The position numbers and the translations under genes were made by a program. Shown here one piece after another: positions 36,200 through 49,370 of a DNA stretch of 64,000 nt. The stretch comes from Pomphorhynchus laevis. Its lineage: Eukaryota > Acanthocephala > Palaeacanthocephala > Echinorhynchida > Pomphorhynchidae. Every line of letters begins with the position of its first letter. Positions within the stretch are counted from its first letter, which is position 1. The stretch spans positions 1-64,000 of the forward strand of contig WNNJ02003702.1 of the NCBI GenBank assembly GCA_012934845.2, in the 5' to 3' direction. The notes under the pieces are model-generated. The model was not told where the DNA came from and ran no database searches. It worked only from the letters and a program-made list of their open reading frames with translations.

Positions 36200-39100
36200 A
36201 TTGCATTAACTCGATTTTAACAAGTAACTCGAAATGTTGTGCTTTCAATTATGTGAACGCAGTTCGTAGAATTTGTAAAGGCAGGTCAAGAGTGCGTGGA
36301 TTGTTCTGTTTCATAATGCCGCAACAAAGAGCAAGTTGACAAAGATCCATTTGATAATTATAAATAATTGCAACCTTTAGCCTTAACTAATGAAATTCGT
36401 GATTGCGCGGCTTGTGTATCTTTAGAATTAAAATGTACTAACGGAGATTGTCCTGTTACTCCCTAGTAAAAGTAGCTCGACAAATATCCAAGGGAATTCT
36501 TTTTAAAAGATTTCTTTTGTGGGTACTATAGTGCAAATAATTTACTTAATATCAAGGATATCTAAAATCCACTGTAGTTGACATAGATCGTATAAAGAAT
36601 GAACTTAAATCTTTTATCCTTTCTCTTCAGCAGTGTGAAAATTTAGTGACAGGTAATGAAAGTGCACATTTTAAAAGTCAAACATCAACCGGTAGTTATG
36701 CTCAGTTGCTAGGAATGCGATTTCTTGTACACTCTTTGCTACTTCACGTATATCACATAGTTCGCCTCTTGAATTCGTTCGCGCTTGTAAACGTGAAACT
36801 AAGTGTCTCGAATGTCATTATTAGATGATTACCAACATCAGAAAATGACATGGAGAAGTTCGAAATATCTTATCTAGTATTGGAGTCAACTTTAAAGACA
36901 CCCTACGTATTCGGATTCATCGCCTTCCTGACCGTCGAAGATACGTCCCTTCTTGGTTACAAACTATAACATTTCGATATTTACCGTAATGTATTTATTA
37001 ATCCAGATCTTTTGATTCCGAAAAGAGAAGCCCGTAAACTACTCTTAAATGAATTACACGAAAAAAGAAAGTCAGATCCATTTAATTTTTATTGTATACA
37101 AGATAATAGAATAATTCGATCTTTAAAAAAGCAAATATATTCTTCAATACCTTCCGAAACGAATATCGTATCTCCTAACAGCTGACTAGATAAACGGATC
37201 AATACACACGCATCATTTCGCCTTGTTTTGTTCAAAATAGAAGGCATCCAATCACTTGTAAACAAGGGTATTAAGTCGTGGTTTTATGATTAAGACATTA
37301 TGGTCTTGTGTGAAACATTTTGCGGTACAGATTTATCATTAAAAAACGTTTATGTATTAAATAGCTCGGCGATATCGACTATGCGTGGTCGGTTGTCCTG
37401 TAGGTGGAGTGCTTGTAGCAATAAAACCTTTCTCCGATAATTGGACTTTCAGATCATCTAACAATGTTGTTAATATTATTCTTCCAACATTGACCAGAAT
37501 TGGTTGTTATTTTAATCCTAAGTTTTCTGCTGCAGATATTATAGGTGAGATGTCTACCTTCTTGAGTCCTTCTTCCACTACTGAGGAACCGGTATTAATA
37601 GCAGGTGATTTTAACGCAAAGCTACTAGATTCTATACTTTTAAAACTTCAATTACTAATAGACTATTTTGCAACGCTAAACTTAACTTGCAATTTCCCCC
37701 GTAGAGATATGGACATACGAATCATTCAATGGCCGTAGTTGCATTGATTTAATTTTTGCAAATTTCCAAATCAAAAAGGTGCATCTAGATCTAGCAAATT
37801 AGTGGGCGATTATAAGAAAGCACAAGCCGGTATCCTGTACTTTAGACTTAACGACATTTAGAAAACAGGTCATAGCTTCAAGCTCCAATCTTAGTAGAAT
37901 ACAATACATTGGAGCTAATGCGGTAGATAATATCGAGGTGGCTATGCAACTCTTGGTAGAAGGAAATGTTATTAAAAGCGATTATCTAGCTAACGAAACT
38001 CTTTTAAAATCTTGCTTAAAATCAAAAAAGTCGAGTTTTGAGGTTAGGTACACCCGAAAGCCGTGTTATATGCGCAAGCTTGCACGATACCTAATTTCGC
38101 TTTGTAAAATTTGTCGATACAAAGATAATGATAATTTTAAGAATTAATACTTCATGTGCAAAACGCAGTAAAGGATTCTGTCAAATGAATTTAATCGATT
38201 ACGCTTAACCAGGTTAGAGTCTCAAAAGATAAGGTATGCTGACTTACAACTAACCGTCATCAAAGGTCTTCTTTAATTCTTCTTACAGAATGGAGCTTGC
38301 ACTTTTTGGTAATTTTAGGTGGACAAAATGTTGTTGATTTAAGACAGGAATTAAATAACCTCATCTCTCATAATACGCCGTCACTTTGCGATCCATTAAA
38401 TGCTCTATTTTCGAAAGAAGAACATAAAATGAAAAATAAGAAAGCCGCTGGTTCTGATAAATTATGCATATAAACTATTAGAGCATCTTTCGATATCATT
38501 GCAGATTATTGGGGTTTTCTTTTCAACTGCTTTTTTAGTGACTGCTCTGCTCCTGAATATTGGAAAGAAGGTATTATTAAAGTATTGTATAAAGGAAAGG
38601 ATGATGTTAATAATGTTGATTCTTATCCTGTTATTGCTCTTCTTAACCATACCTATAAGCTTTTATCCTTCGCCGTGACTCGTCGCATTATTAAATTCCG
38701 CGAATATTTGCTTCCACATGAACAATTCCGTTTTCGTACTAACCGCTCAACTTTAAATGCATTGAATATTGACAGGAATGAAGTACATAAATCATTTTCT
38801 GTTAGAAAGCCTTTGTATACCATATTAATAAATTTTGCTAAAGGTCTTGACTCTGTTGATCGCCCAATGCTGCTTTTCAAATTTGCTCATTATTTTCACA
38901 TAAATGGTGGATTACAACAGTAAATAAAGAATATCATAGAACCAAACTGCCTTAAAGTTTTTGACGGCCTAAATTACTCTGAATATTCATCATCTACAGA
39001 GGGTGTCACACAGGGCGACCCTCTGAGTTCTACTTTATTTGCCTTTTTCGTAGCGGAGTTACCTCGTAAAATTTGTGGTGGTAGAAGCTCGATAACGACG

Positions 39101-40010
39101 GTAATGTATGCGGACGACCTAGCTATGATGTCTACAAGTCTGTTCGAATCACAACTAGCTTTGGATAAATTATCTATATACTGTATGGACAATTATTTGA
39201 AAATAAATGTGCTCAAATCTAAAGTTTTAAAATTTAGGCGTGGAGGTCTATTAAGGAAAAAGGATAAACTTATTTTAGACTCTCAGATTCTTGAATTTTG
39301 CAGGAATATTACATATCTTGGGTTGCAGTTGGATTCTAGATGGTCCTTCACCTCTGCTGTCGAGGAAAAGGCTTCGAAGATTTCTATGGCTATCTGTAGT
39401 GTACGTAATCTGGGTGCTCTATCATACGAGGTGTTATTAAATACTTTCGTGTAATGCTATTATAAATTTTGACATACGGTTTGCTGGTAATATGGTCGGA
39501 CTTATCCTTTTCGAAATTTGCTCAAATTGATAACTGCCAGAATATATTTATAAAGCACATTGTGGGTGTCTCAGTGAAATATTTTTTTACATCGGTCGCC
39601 ATATTATCTCGATTCCTACTTTCTCTAATTATATTGACGCAATCTTCAATTAACCAAAAACTCAAGCGTTTCGATTAATGAATGTGAATTTATTCTGAAA
39701 AGATCCAAACTTAACTTTGAAATTTATTTAACACCTATATTTTTACAGACTCGGTGGCAGCAGGCTTGTTATATTAAGATTGATTACTATGGAGGTTTTC
39801 TATTCATGGTTATTATGATAAACTTTTCATTATTAATATTTCAATAAATCCAGTCTCCATTCAATGTAAATGTGTATTCTGTGGCTCTCAGTATGCATCC
39901 TTACTGCATGTTTTTTCTTGTCCACATTTGTCTAAATTAGGATTAGCTGGGATTGGTAAACTACACAGATCCTGATATGGCGCACACCTGCCGAAATTCT
40001 TATTGAAGTA
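36200..40010 (+). pseudogene. APE-type LINE (non-LTR retrotransposon), decayed
   Basis: Plus-strand remnants in the normal LINE order. A Cys-containing ORF1-like part (about 36.2-36.85 kb) is followed by an AP-type endonuclease piece (about 37.26-37.74 kb, GGVLVAIKPF and IAGDFNAKLL). The RT lies at about 38.58-39.46 kb (HEQFRFRTNRSTLNALN, GVTQGDPLSS, the catalytic MYADDLAMM near 39104, FKYLG-like ITYLGLQL). A CCHC zinc knuckle ends it (39865-39927: CKCVFCGS, then LLHVFSCPH). Frames change several times and in-frame stops occur, so it is inactive. The clade is not certain; the RT C-terminal half resembles arthropod Jockey/CR1-like elements. Confidence 0.75.
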
Positions 40011-42299
40011 TTAACATGTAGATAACTTATCTTAAATAGTATATATATTTAAGTATATATAATATATGATATATATTATATATAATATATAGTATATATA
40101 ATAGTATATATACTGATCTCAAATATATATATTTGTCTGTTTATTGAATTCAATAATTGTTTGTTTTTCAATTCCTACCGAAAGATTATACGGATAAATA
40201 AATTTCTCTACATTATTATTTTTTATAATTTCATAACTATATTAAATATATAGAGTCAATTAACTGATTTGATTATATCGCACGACAAAATGGTATCGTT
40301 TATATATTAATATAACGATTGAATTCTTCATTAGTAAATTGCAAATACAAGAGAAATTAATTTTTATTTTGGTAAACATAAATTAATTTATGTTGCAATT
40401 AAAATAAATATAATAATAACTTATTAAAGCCACAATTATGAAAATAATTTATCATCTAGAAACTATTTTAAAAGCTATTTATTCACAATTTAAATTCATA
40501 ATTGTGAAAATAACTCACCATTTAAAAACTGCATATCGATATATTAGAAGATAAATTGTATTTTTCGATGTCTAAACAGCAGTACACCAAATTCAAACGA
40601 ATTTACATTTCTAATCTTAATATATTATATATCTAAGTCTTTGAATGAATTTGAAGAATTTTAACATAATTATCTACTGTGACAATTCGTAAATATTAAT
40701 GATTATGTCATCTTTTATGTTTAATTTTTATAGTAACCTAATTAATTTAATATGTATCTATTAAATTATTTAAATGATTTTGAAGCCAATATCATTACAT
40801 ATTATAACAATGTATTATATTATATATATTTAATGAATATAGTATTATAATATTAAATATTATGACAACATTTCCGAAAGGCAGGCACAACTAGGCAAGA
40901 AAAAAATTATAAAAAACGAAAGACCTTTATTAGACATTTAAAAAACATCTTTCATCTTTTTGCAGCATAGTGTAGGTAAAGTTTGAAATTAAAATTTATT
41001 TTTTTATTAATAAAAAATTAATAGCCGTCGATACGACGTCTATTACGCTTCAGAGAAAATGTTCAATTTTTTAAACTTAAAAATATTTTTTCCTAAAATA
41101 TCGATATGATAACCCATACTTTTTTTCATCTCACAACATCAACCATCTATTAACATTTACACAAAAACTTATGAATTGACTTATTCAGTATGTTGAAAAA
41201 ATTTAAATTTTAATTTTTTAAATAAATAATGATAATTAAATTTTTACCATTGCTCTTGTTAGTAGTTTGTTTGCTGCAATATTATTATAATACGATTACA
41301 AATCATATATCTACATTATTTTCAAGTTTGAGATTGATTTAACATATATTACATTGTAAAACAAAATTTAATTTTTTGAACTTCAAAATACTTTTTAAGC
41401 ACTTGAGAAAATGTTCAATTTTTTGAACTTAAAAAAATTGTCTTAACTTTATCTATTTTTTCCTAAAAAATCGATAAAGTTTGAAATTAAAATTATTTTT
41501 TTTTTATTTTTAACATTACTGTGTTGATTTATATATTTTACTATTTACTGCTTGATATTATTTTTATAGTAACCAAATTTAAAATATTTATCTATCAAAT
41601 TATAATAATGATTTTGAAGAAAATTATTTAAATAATTTTGAAACTAAAATGTAAGAAACTAAAATATTAGGGCTGGTTTACAGCCCAAGTATATGTTAGA
41701 TGTCTCAGGCTTTAATCCTATTAATGTTGGATTTATTTATAATTTTATATTATTTATTATATTATACACGATTCATTATAATTTAGAATTAATTTAAATT
41801 GTGTTAAAATTTATTTAATTTTAGTCTTACTTAATTTTGTTCTTTTCTACTTAAGAGTTTAAATTTATTTTTAACAATACTTTGATGATTTATGCATTTC
41901 CCTAATTTTGTTTGATTGTATTTTATAGTAACCTAGCTAAAATATGCATCTATTAAATTATTTAAATGACTTCGAAGAAAGCCAATATCATAACATTTTA
42001 TCATATACCTGTAATTTAGTAAAATTGATTATTTATCATAAACGAATAAACTCTGGTACAGGTGATTCAACTAATTATTCAGTCGACGTATTTTTAGTAT
42101 TCTATTGATATCGTGTTGATTTATATATTTAACTATTTTCTGCTTGATGGTATTTTTATAGTAACCTAGTTTAAAATATGCATCTATTAAATTATTTAAA
42201 TGACTTCGAAGAAAGCCAATATCATAACATTTTATGGTAGTTCTTAAAATTTAATTTTTTAATGTATTATATTTAATTTTATCTGGTATGCATAAATAT
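40011..42299. other. AT-rich DNA with decayed PLE-2 linker copies
   Basis: Repeated minus-strand remnants of the YFKLGYYKN-IKQKI linker block are visible near 40690-40810, 41520-41640, 41870-41990 and 42110-42240, each short and eroded. No gene. They suggest repeated tandem or local insertion of the same PLE family. Confidence 0.5.
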
Positions 42300-43430
42300 G
42301 TCATCTTTACTATAAAATTTATAAATAGTTTTTAATTATATTTTGTTAATTTATATATTTTATTATTTTCTGTTTGATTGTATTTTTATAGTACCCTAGT
42401 TTAAAGTATGCATATCTTAAATTATTTAAATGATTCGGAAGAAAATCAATATCGTTACAAAATGTTGCAATTCTTAAAATTTCATTATTTAATGTATTAT
42501 ATTTTATACTAATTGGTATACATGAATGCTCATGCAAAAATATGTTTCTTGAATATTTAAATATGCCATCTTTACGATATAAATTAAAAGTAATTTTTAT
42601 TGATATTAATTCAATGCTCATAGCAAAGAGTAAAACCAATTAATATTGATTTTATTAAGAATAACGCTACCTGGATAAATTTGTTAACTTATTGAATAAA
42701 ATTTATTACAGTTAAATACGCTCATCATCGATATATAATAATGATTTTAATAGAAACATATATTTCATATCTTTATATAATTAATATTTATTTTTTACAC
42801 AGTTATGAACAAATTCATATTCTATAAAGCTTAAAAATAAGAAAGCTATAATTAGGCTACCATTACCTATAATTGGAAAACATTTTATTTGTCTAAATAT
42901 AGATGACCCTACTTTTAAATAATTTTGATTTATCAAATTAAGGATTCTAAAAATTCAATTTTATCCATATATTTATATTTACTTGATGGTTTAATTTTTG
43001 TTAGATATGCATTATAGTTATTATAACATATATGTATATCGTTGTCCGAATATAAGATTAATTAATTTTTCTAACACTTCTTTAATATCTGTTAAATCGA
43101 GATATGTATAAAGCGTATTGAAATCTAACATATTTATATTCTGAAAATTTATTCCTTTTGCGTGTTCTAAAAATTCTATTGCAGAATTAATACTAAAATA
43201 GTGTTTTATACCAGTATTAATTTCGATTACCTTGCAATATTTTTTAAAATGTGCTTTAATTAGTTTAAGTAGTTTATTCATAAGAACAGAAAGTGGTTTC
43301 AATGTATATTTAAAAGCAACTGCATATGAACTTAAATTTTATTGGATTTTTATTTAATTTTGAATTCCAATATAATATAGGTATAGTTTTATTATCTGAT
43401 TCAATTTTTATACCCTTCTTATCCATTATA
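42300..43430 (-). pseudogene. PLE family 2 reverse transcriptase, tandem copy B
   Basis: In element orientation: IPILYWNSKLNKNP-like start (about 43.38 kb), then SINSAIEFLEHAKG, NTLYTYLDLTDIKEVLEKL (43.1 kb), an eroded palm with YIDD near 42.74 kb, then LYRKDGIFKYSRNIF and ILRIATFCNDIDF (42.35-42.6 kb). It lies head to tail behind copy A. Several breaks. Confidence 0.7.
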
Positions 43431-44222
43431 GAACAACAGTATATCACAATAAAGCCTTTTTGCAAATGAAGACAAAGTTATTACTAGCTTTATCAATAGT
43501 TGTTATTATTAATTCATATTCTATAAAGCTTAAAAACAAGTCAGCTATAATTGGGCTACTATTACCACCCATTGGAACACCTTTTACTTGTCTAAATATA
43601 GATGTCCCTACTTTTAAATAATTTTGATTTATCAAAATATTTAAGGATTCTATTAATTCAATTTTATCCATATATTTATATTTATTTGATGGTTTAATTT
43701 TTGTTAGATAGGCGTTATAATTATTATAACATATATATGTATATCTTTTTCCGAATATAAGGTTAATTAATTTTACTAACGCTTCTTTAATATCTACTAA
43801 ATCTAGATTTGTATAAAGCGTACTAAAATCGTATGTATTTATATTTTGAAAATTTATTCCTTTTGTCTGTTCTAAAAATTCTTTTGTAGAATTAATACTG
43901 AAATAGTGTTTTATACCAGTATTAATTTCGATTACCTTGCAATATTTTTTAAAATGTGCTTTAATTACTTTAAAGTATTTTATTCATATAGACAGAAAGT
44001 GGTTTTAATGTACATTTAAACGCACTACATATGAACCCAGGTTTTATTGGATTTTTATGTAATTTTGGATTCCAATATAATATAGGTATAGTTTTATTAT
44101 CTAATTCAATTTTTATACCCTTTTTATCCATTATAGAACAATGACTTGTAATAATTGTTTCTAATCTAATATCAATACATTCATATGTTGCATTTACATG
44201 TTTATATTATATTAAAGGTCTT
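43431..44222 (-). pseudogene. PLE family 2 reverse transcriptase, tandem copy A
   Basis: It starts with ATYECIDIRLETIITSHCS and IPILYWNPKLHKNPIKPGF (RT motif 1). It continues to LDLVDIKEALVKLINLIFG and VPMGGNSSPIIADLFLSF, and stops before the YIDD block where copy B begins. The upstream neighbour on this strand is a LINE fragment, beyond which the endonuclease of the same family is found. Confidence 0.75.
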
Positions 44223-45998
44223 GACCTAATTGGACGTCAACCACAAACATCAGAAAGCAAAATAAAAGAATAAGAAAGTCTCAACAAATTCTTTGCTTCC
44301 AAGCTACTCGTTCCCTTGCCAGTAGCACCAATATAGCCAACCAATTTTCACGGTATGTTCGCCATCCAACGTTGGTCTTCTGAAATAAATACGGTCGTGC
44401 AATTTGCTCAAGGCTTCTTTTGATTAGTGATAACTTCTCCAATAGGACGTTTCCGTGATGATTTTGATGGAGCAAGAAGCGTTATTTTAGGCAGTCGATT
44501 GTCGTCCATCCTCAATACGTGACCAACATATATCCATCGACGATGGGCAAACGTACTGTTGATGGTTTCAATCTGTCCACACTTCTTCATGACCTCTGAA
44601 TTCGACATATGCAACAGCGGGGTGATGTGTGCAATTCTTCTGAGGAAAATGTGGTCAGCCGACTCTAGCTTGCGAATCATCACTTTTTTGTCAGGTGGGG
44701 TTTCACAGCCGTATAGTAGTACCTGACGCACAATTAATGCATATACTTTTATCTTTGTTTTGAGGTTAACGTCTCGTCGTTTCCACAACTTCGAAAGTCC
44801 GCCAAACGCTCGATTAGCTCGGACTAGTTTTGAGAGTATGTCATCTTCTATGTCAGCGTTGACCGATATTACACAACCTAGATAGGTGAATGAGTGTACA
44901 CACTCGATCGGTTGATGCTCTATAGTGATAATCCGACGCAGAGTATCTTACATTTGTTGGGGGTTCAAGTAGAGTTCGTACTTCGATTCAGTATCGGATG
45001 TTCTAGTAATAATGTATCTTAGGTCTTCGAAATTTTCGGCAATTAATGCAATGTCGTCCGCATGACTTAGGTCACAAATACACTTTCCTTGTGTGACAAT
45101 TTCTATGCCATCATGAGGATCTATTAGGGGGCTATTTAGTATTTTATCAACAACGATTTATAACAAAGTTAGAGCTAACACGCTGCCCTGTCTCACCCCT
45201 GTCATGACTTCTCTGATTATACCTTTCGATTGTTCGTAGAGAGCCTTCACGACTGCAGTTATCTTCGCAGGGAACCCACAACCATCTAAGAGAGGTCACA
45301 CTTTCTATACAAACACTGTCAAACGCGGTTTTAAAATCCGGAAACGCTATCACCGTCTGTTGTTTAAACTCATTTCGAGTCTCGAGTACACATCGCAAGG
45401 AAAATATTTGGTCAATACAGCTACAACCATTTCTGAATCCTGCTTGACTCTCACGTACTTGCCGTTCTCGCACTGACCGAATGCGTTCCAGTATGATTAA
45501 TTCTAGAACCTTGTAAACGACAGAAAGTAACGAGATTGGACGATAATTCTCGCGTTATCTTGCATAACCCATTTTGTAAATCGGCATAATGATCGCCGTT
45601 GAGAAATATTCTGGAATTCTAGAGACGCTTCGTATAGATTTAAAAAGGACTGCGAATTACTGATATAATGTGACCCAGAAGCTTGCAAGATTTCAGAAGT
45701 GATCCGCTTAATAAGGAGGAGCGCCAGCGTTGTCTGAAGAGGATGTGGTCAATCTGATTCCTACCCTACCATTAGGATAGGCCCATGTTTCGAGATGTCG
45801 TCTTTTATGGCGGAAGAATGTGTTTGCCATAATAAGGTGATGTCTCTCGGCAAGTGAAATTAGCCGCTTGTTATTAGGACATAATTTAATAGCAGAATGA
45901 TGTCCGACTCTAGAGATAAGGGATTTCTAGGACATCCAAGTTGAGCATTGAAGACGCCTGCCGAAATTATTCTTATCTCTTAATGGTTGTTTTTTGTA
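44223..45998 (-). pseudogene. 5'-truncated LINE inserted between PLE-2 endonuclease and RT
   Basis: It begins within the AP-endonuclease (GVFNAQLG where GDFNAQ(V/L)G is usual, at about 45960). It continues with LAERHHLIMANTFFRHKRRH and TWAYPNGR (endonuclease end, about 45.8 kb), RT with SQAGFRNGCSCIDQIFSLR and FPDFKTAFDSV (45.15-45.47 kb), and the tail RIAHITPLLHMSN, RRWIYVGHVLRMDD (44.4-44.8 kb). These resemble RTE-like LINEs. 5' truncation is usual for LINEs. It carries stops and frameshifts. Confidence 0.75.
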
Positions 45999-46324
45999 TT
46001 TCTAATCCTAATGGGTACATGGAATTAAGCGTTTTAATCCACAAATGATATCTTTAGAAAAACTTCTTATATGTACATAAAGATCATTTAGCTTATTATC
46101 ACTTAAAAGTTGTTTTACTAATTCTAATTGCTCATTTATATACATATCTTTTTTAATATTTTTAAATCTATTTTTCCTATTCCTTTTATACCCATGACTT
46201 CTTGGTTTGCGTTTAACCGGATTATTATAATATAGTTGTTTATTATGTATTATACTACTTCTGCCAATTCCTTGTACCACGTCATTCAATCCTAATGGGT
46301 ACATGGAATTAAGCGTTTTAATCC
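45999..46324 (-). repeat. 37-bp direct repeat bracketing the PLE-2 linker
   Basis: TGGATTAAAACGCTTAATTC and the following GTACCCATTAGGATT occur at 46286-46324 and again at 45999-46037. The first encodes WIKTLNSMYPLGLN of the PLE. The second is joined to the LINE. It is a remnant of a second PLE copy or of a duplication made at insertion. Confidence 0.75.
46008..46304 (-). pseudogene. PLE family 2 linker between endonuclease and RT
   Basis: It reads MYPLGLNDVVQGIGRSS, then KRKPRSHGYKRNRKNR and a Leu/Lys-rich stretch. The YPLGLND and RSHGHR-type blocks are found between N-terminal GIY-YIG and RT in the permuted PLEs (Naiad-type). Position and strand here agree with that order. Confidence 0.7.
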
Positions 46325-46370
46325 AAAAATCTTCTTTTTCTAATAGTTTTTGATTTAATATTGAAATGTT

Positions 46371-46740
46371 TTATTCAATACTATGTTCTAAAATAAATAA
46401 TTTGCAGTTTTTAATATCATGTCCTATTAATCTCATATGTTTATGAAATATAGTTTGACTATTATGCTGTATATTATATATGTGTTGCCTAAACCTAGTT
46501 TTTAACATTTGATATGTTTTTCCTATATATTGCAATCCACATGTACATTGTATAAGATACACTACACCTGCGGTATTGCAGTTACAATTATTATTAATAT
46601 TTAATGAAAAACATTTGTTTGTCGTATTACTTACGATACAATTATTATTAATAACATCACAAACTATACAATTTTTTCTGTTACATTTAAAATATCTAAA
46701 ATTGAAATCATTAGTACTTACGTATTTTTCCAATCTAATT
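46371..46740 (-). CDS. PLE family 2 GIY-YIG endonuclease (N-terminal, permuted type)
   Basis: About 120 codons: a Cys-rich start (CNRKNCIVCDV at about residues 18-28, then NNNCNCNTAG), the GIY-YIG fold (VVYLIQCTCGLQYIGKT at about 58-74), and LKTRFRQH. The nuclease nicks the target site in PLE retrotransposition. It lies before, not after, the RT on this strand, directly behind the leader. The first residue is not an ATG; a stop lies just upstream, so the true start is unclear or lost. Transposon gene, probably inactive. Confidence 0.75.
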
Positions 46741-46741
46741 G

Positions 46742-47161
46742 ACTACATGTAACTTTTAAGTCATAATTTTTAACGTTGCTTTTTCGGTGTCGCCACCTAG
46801 TTTAGTTGACTCAGACTAAACTTACAACGGGCCATCCATCAGCATCTGACAGGGGGCTGCTCTGCTTAAGGCGGTTGCAGGCTGGAACAAGATCTACCAC
46901 CTTCACTCCACGCGCTACGCGACCTAGCTATTGGCCGTTACCTGGTCTCTTAAACGTGATCACGTGAAGCAGTTTATATTTTAAAGTGTAAACATCGTGG
47001 GATGCAAACTTCTCCCTTTTTTATAATTTACAAGAAATAGGAAAAATAAAATAAAATTTATCAAACTTGCTTGAAAACTAGAAGCAATGTCGCATCAATA
47101 CTAAATCAATATTCAGTATTTCTGACAGATCATATTACTGGGAAACCAAAGTCCATAGGTC
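46742..47161 (-). repeat. PLE family 2 leader
   Basis: Reverse-oriented partner of 18825-19262 with only scattered differences, ending with GACCTATGGAC at 47151-47161. High GC and strong conservation between two distant copies suggest a recent common source or constraint. Confidence 0.75.
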
Positions 47162-48060
47162 GATAATAACTCGTCAGTAGACATCTTAACTTTTCGATAT
47201 TTAATATACGTATACTCAGTTGCTTAATCTGATTTGTATAAACTTTTCGATTTACAAGGTAACAACAAACCTGATTTAAATCTACCTCTGAAAACAGGTA
47301 AAGTTGCCACAAATTTTATGTTACCACTAACTGACGTTTTTATTTCATTGTTCACTCTTTATTTGTCCACCTAAATATTAGAAAATAATTTGAACTTGAA
47401 CAAAATGCTTTCAGTTATTTTTATTTATAGTTTTAGTGTAAATTATAATCAATTCATAAAAATTGACATTTATTTTAAATTTTATTTTTAATTTTAAAGT
47501 TGATATAAATTATATAAAATTTTGTATAAAATTATTAAATTATTAATAATTATTTAATTATTTATTATTTAATTATTTCATTTTTATTTATCATTATATT
47601 TAATTTATAATTTAATATACGTATTCTCAGTTGCTTTATCTGATTTGTATAAAATTTTCGATTTATAATTCATAAACTATTTATTACGTATTCGGCATCA
47701 TACGTTTTATGTATATACGTATATTTAGTGTCCTCATAAATAATTTCGATTCGTTTTGTGCATTACTGTACAAATCCATATTCTACAACAAAGTTTAGAA
47801 ATATCTCTATCGCTCACATTTATTTTCGTGCACTTTTTTATTCAAGTTGCACCAGAAACGTCGTGCATTAAACTTCGGTTATTTGTTTGTATACATTCAT
47901 GTTAAAAAATTGCATGTATGTGGTGTATACGTTGGCACATGTATACATATTATTTTTCACAAGTTGTTAACAAAATCCTTATTATTTTTTACACAAAAAT
48001 AAAATGTAACCAAACAACGCTTGCGGGTGATCAAAGAAAAGCAATAAAATTCATTTTTCT
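47162..48060. other. AT-rich DNA with a PLE-2 3' fragment
   Basis: Around 47205-47245 and 47450-47660 are copies of the family 2 terminal block (ATACGTATACTCAGTTGCTT, TTTATTTATCATTATATTTA). No gene is visible. Confidence 0.5.
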
Positions 48061-49370
48061 GTAAATGCAGATACAATCTCAAAGGTAAGTGAAGATTTTT
48101 CTTCTAATTCTAGCTCAGACACAGAGGTGGAGCTTCCTCCTGTGCCACAATTGGTAAATTTAGTTATTATAAAACTATTACAACCACTGGAAAGGGAAAA
48201 TATCTTTAACATATCGCTCAGAAGCTTTACAGATCAATATTAAGGAAGGATTTTGTTCAACACAATTAAGTACTACGAAGCAGAGGTAAGCATCTCATTC
48301 TGTACCTCTGACCTGGCGATAACATACGTAGACTACTTTAAAAAAGTTCGCTGACTTTGGAACAATAATATATAAGCCTATTCAGGCTTCGATCAAGATA
48401 AACAATATACCGCACTTTATATCTGAAGATGATTTAAAGGAGCTAGAAAATGAATATGATATTTTCAATGCCCGCTTGGTCACGGGGAAGGTATTACCTT
48501 TTTATTCCGGTGGCCTTTGGATTAACTTCCGTAAGCCACGCCATTCTCTAGCGAATAACGCATGTAACCCCTTTTTGGGCATAATTTATCCTTTGCAGTC
48601 CTTGACTCTGACGGACTGACTTTCCGCCCTTGTAATTCATGTCACAAATGGGGGCACTAAGCCTGTAAATACTCTCTTCCTTGGATGTGTGGAGTTTGTG
48701 ATTCCTCCGAGGATCATGATGACAGTAAGTGTGAAAAGCCGCCACTTTGTACTAAATGTGACGAGAACCATCATGCATGGTCCAGAAAGTGCAGCTTCTT
48801 TAAATCATACAAAAACAGACACTGTAGACCTCCTGACCTTCCGGCTAACTTTGCCGAAGCGGCCAAATCTAATTTTAACGATAATATAATGAAACAGACG
48901 GAAATAATCAAGATCATAGATGCAAGGCAGCAAGCCAACATGAAGGAACCACTTAGTCTGGCCGGGTGTGAAAAGGGCAACCTTCACACATCCGGTTCTG
49001 AGTAGAAGGAAGCATCCCATTCCGGTTAAGTCAACACAATGCAAAGTAATCAAGATCCTATTTCACTAAATATCATTCAGTTGAATTCGGGAGGTGCTTC
49101 TAGCCTTAGCCTTCTATATGGTAGAGATGCAGATGTAATAGTCTTTCAGGAGACGCAGTCTATCCATATCCCCCAGGACATTACTCGATTTATCCCTAAG
49201 CACATTTACACTCACTATACTCTGTACATAACTCAACCTCACTCATCTTCATCTCGAGGTCTTTTCATCCTAGTAAAGAGATCCTTAAGATCATCCCTCT
49301 TATTGAACTTTTCTTACCCAGCCATGTCTTGTTTAGCTATATCACTCTGTAAAAACGGTAATTTTTAAAC
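48061..49370 (+). pseudogene. 5' part of an I/Jockey-like LINE (ORF1 and endonuclease start)
   Basis: ORF1 remnants: an RRM-like segment IKINNIPHFISEDDLKELE (about 48.39-48.46 kb), then three CCHC-type knuckles (CNSCHKWGH at 48631-48657; CGVCDSSEDHDDSKC; CTKCDENHHAWSRKC). A second frame starts near 49039 with ISLNIIQLNSGGAS and DADVIVFQET, the beginning of an AP-type endonuclease. It ends at about 49368 without an RT. It is thus 3'-truncated, which is unusual for a LINE and suggests a later deletion. Stops and frame changes are present in ORF1. Confidence 0.7.

Noticed and set aside
46690-46730. A GTAAGT...TACTAAT...TTTTAG string resembling a tiny intron at the PLE-2 nuclease start
   Set aside because: It is only 26 nt and the reading frame is open through it in both copies. 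Resemblance to splice signals is expected by chance.
48548-49053. Minus-strand frames overlapping the LINE at 48.1-49.4 kb
   Set aside because: They are shadows of the plus-strand zinc-knuckle and endonuclease frames, which carry the recognisable motifs.
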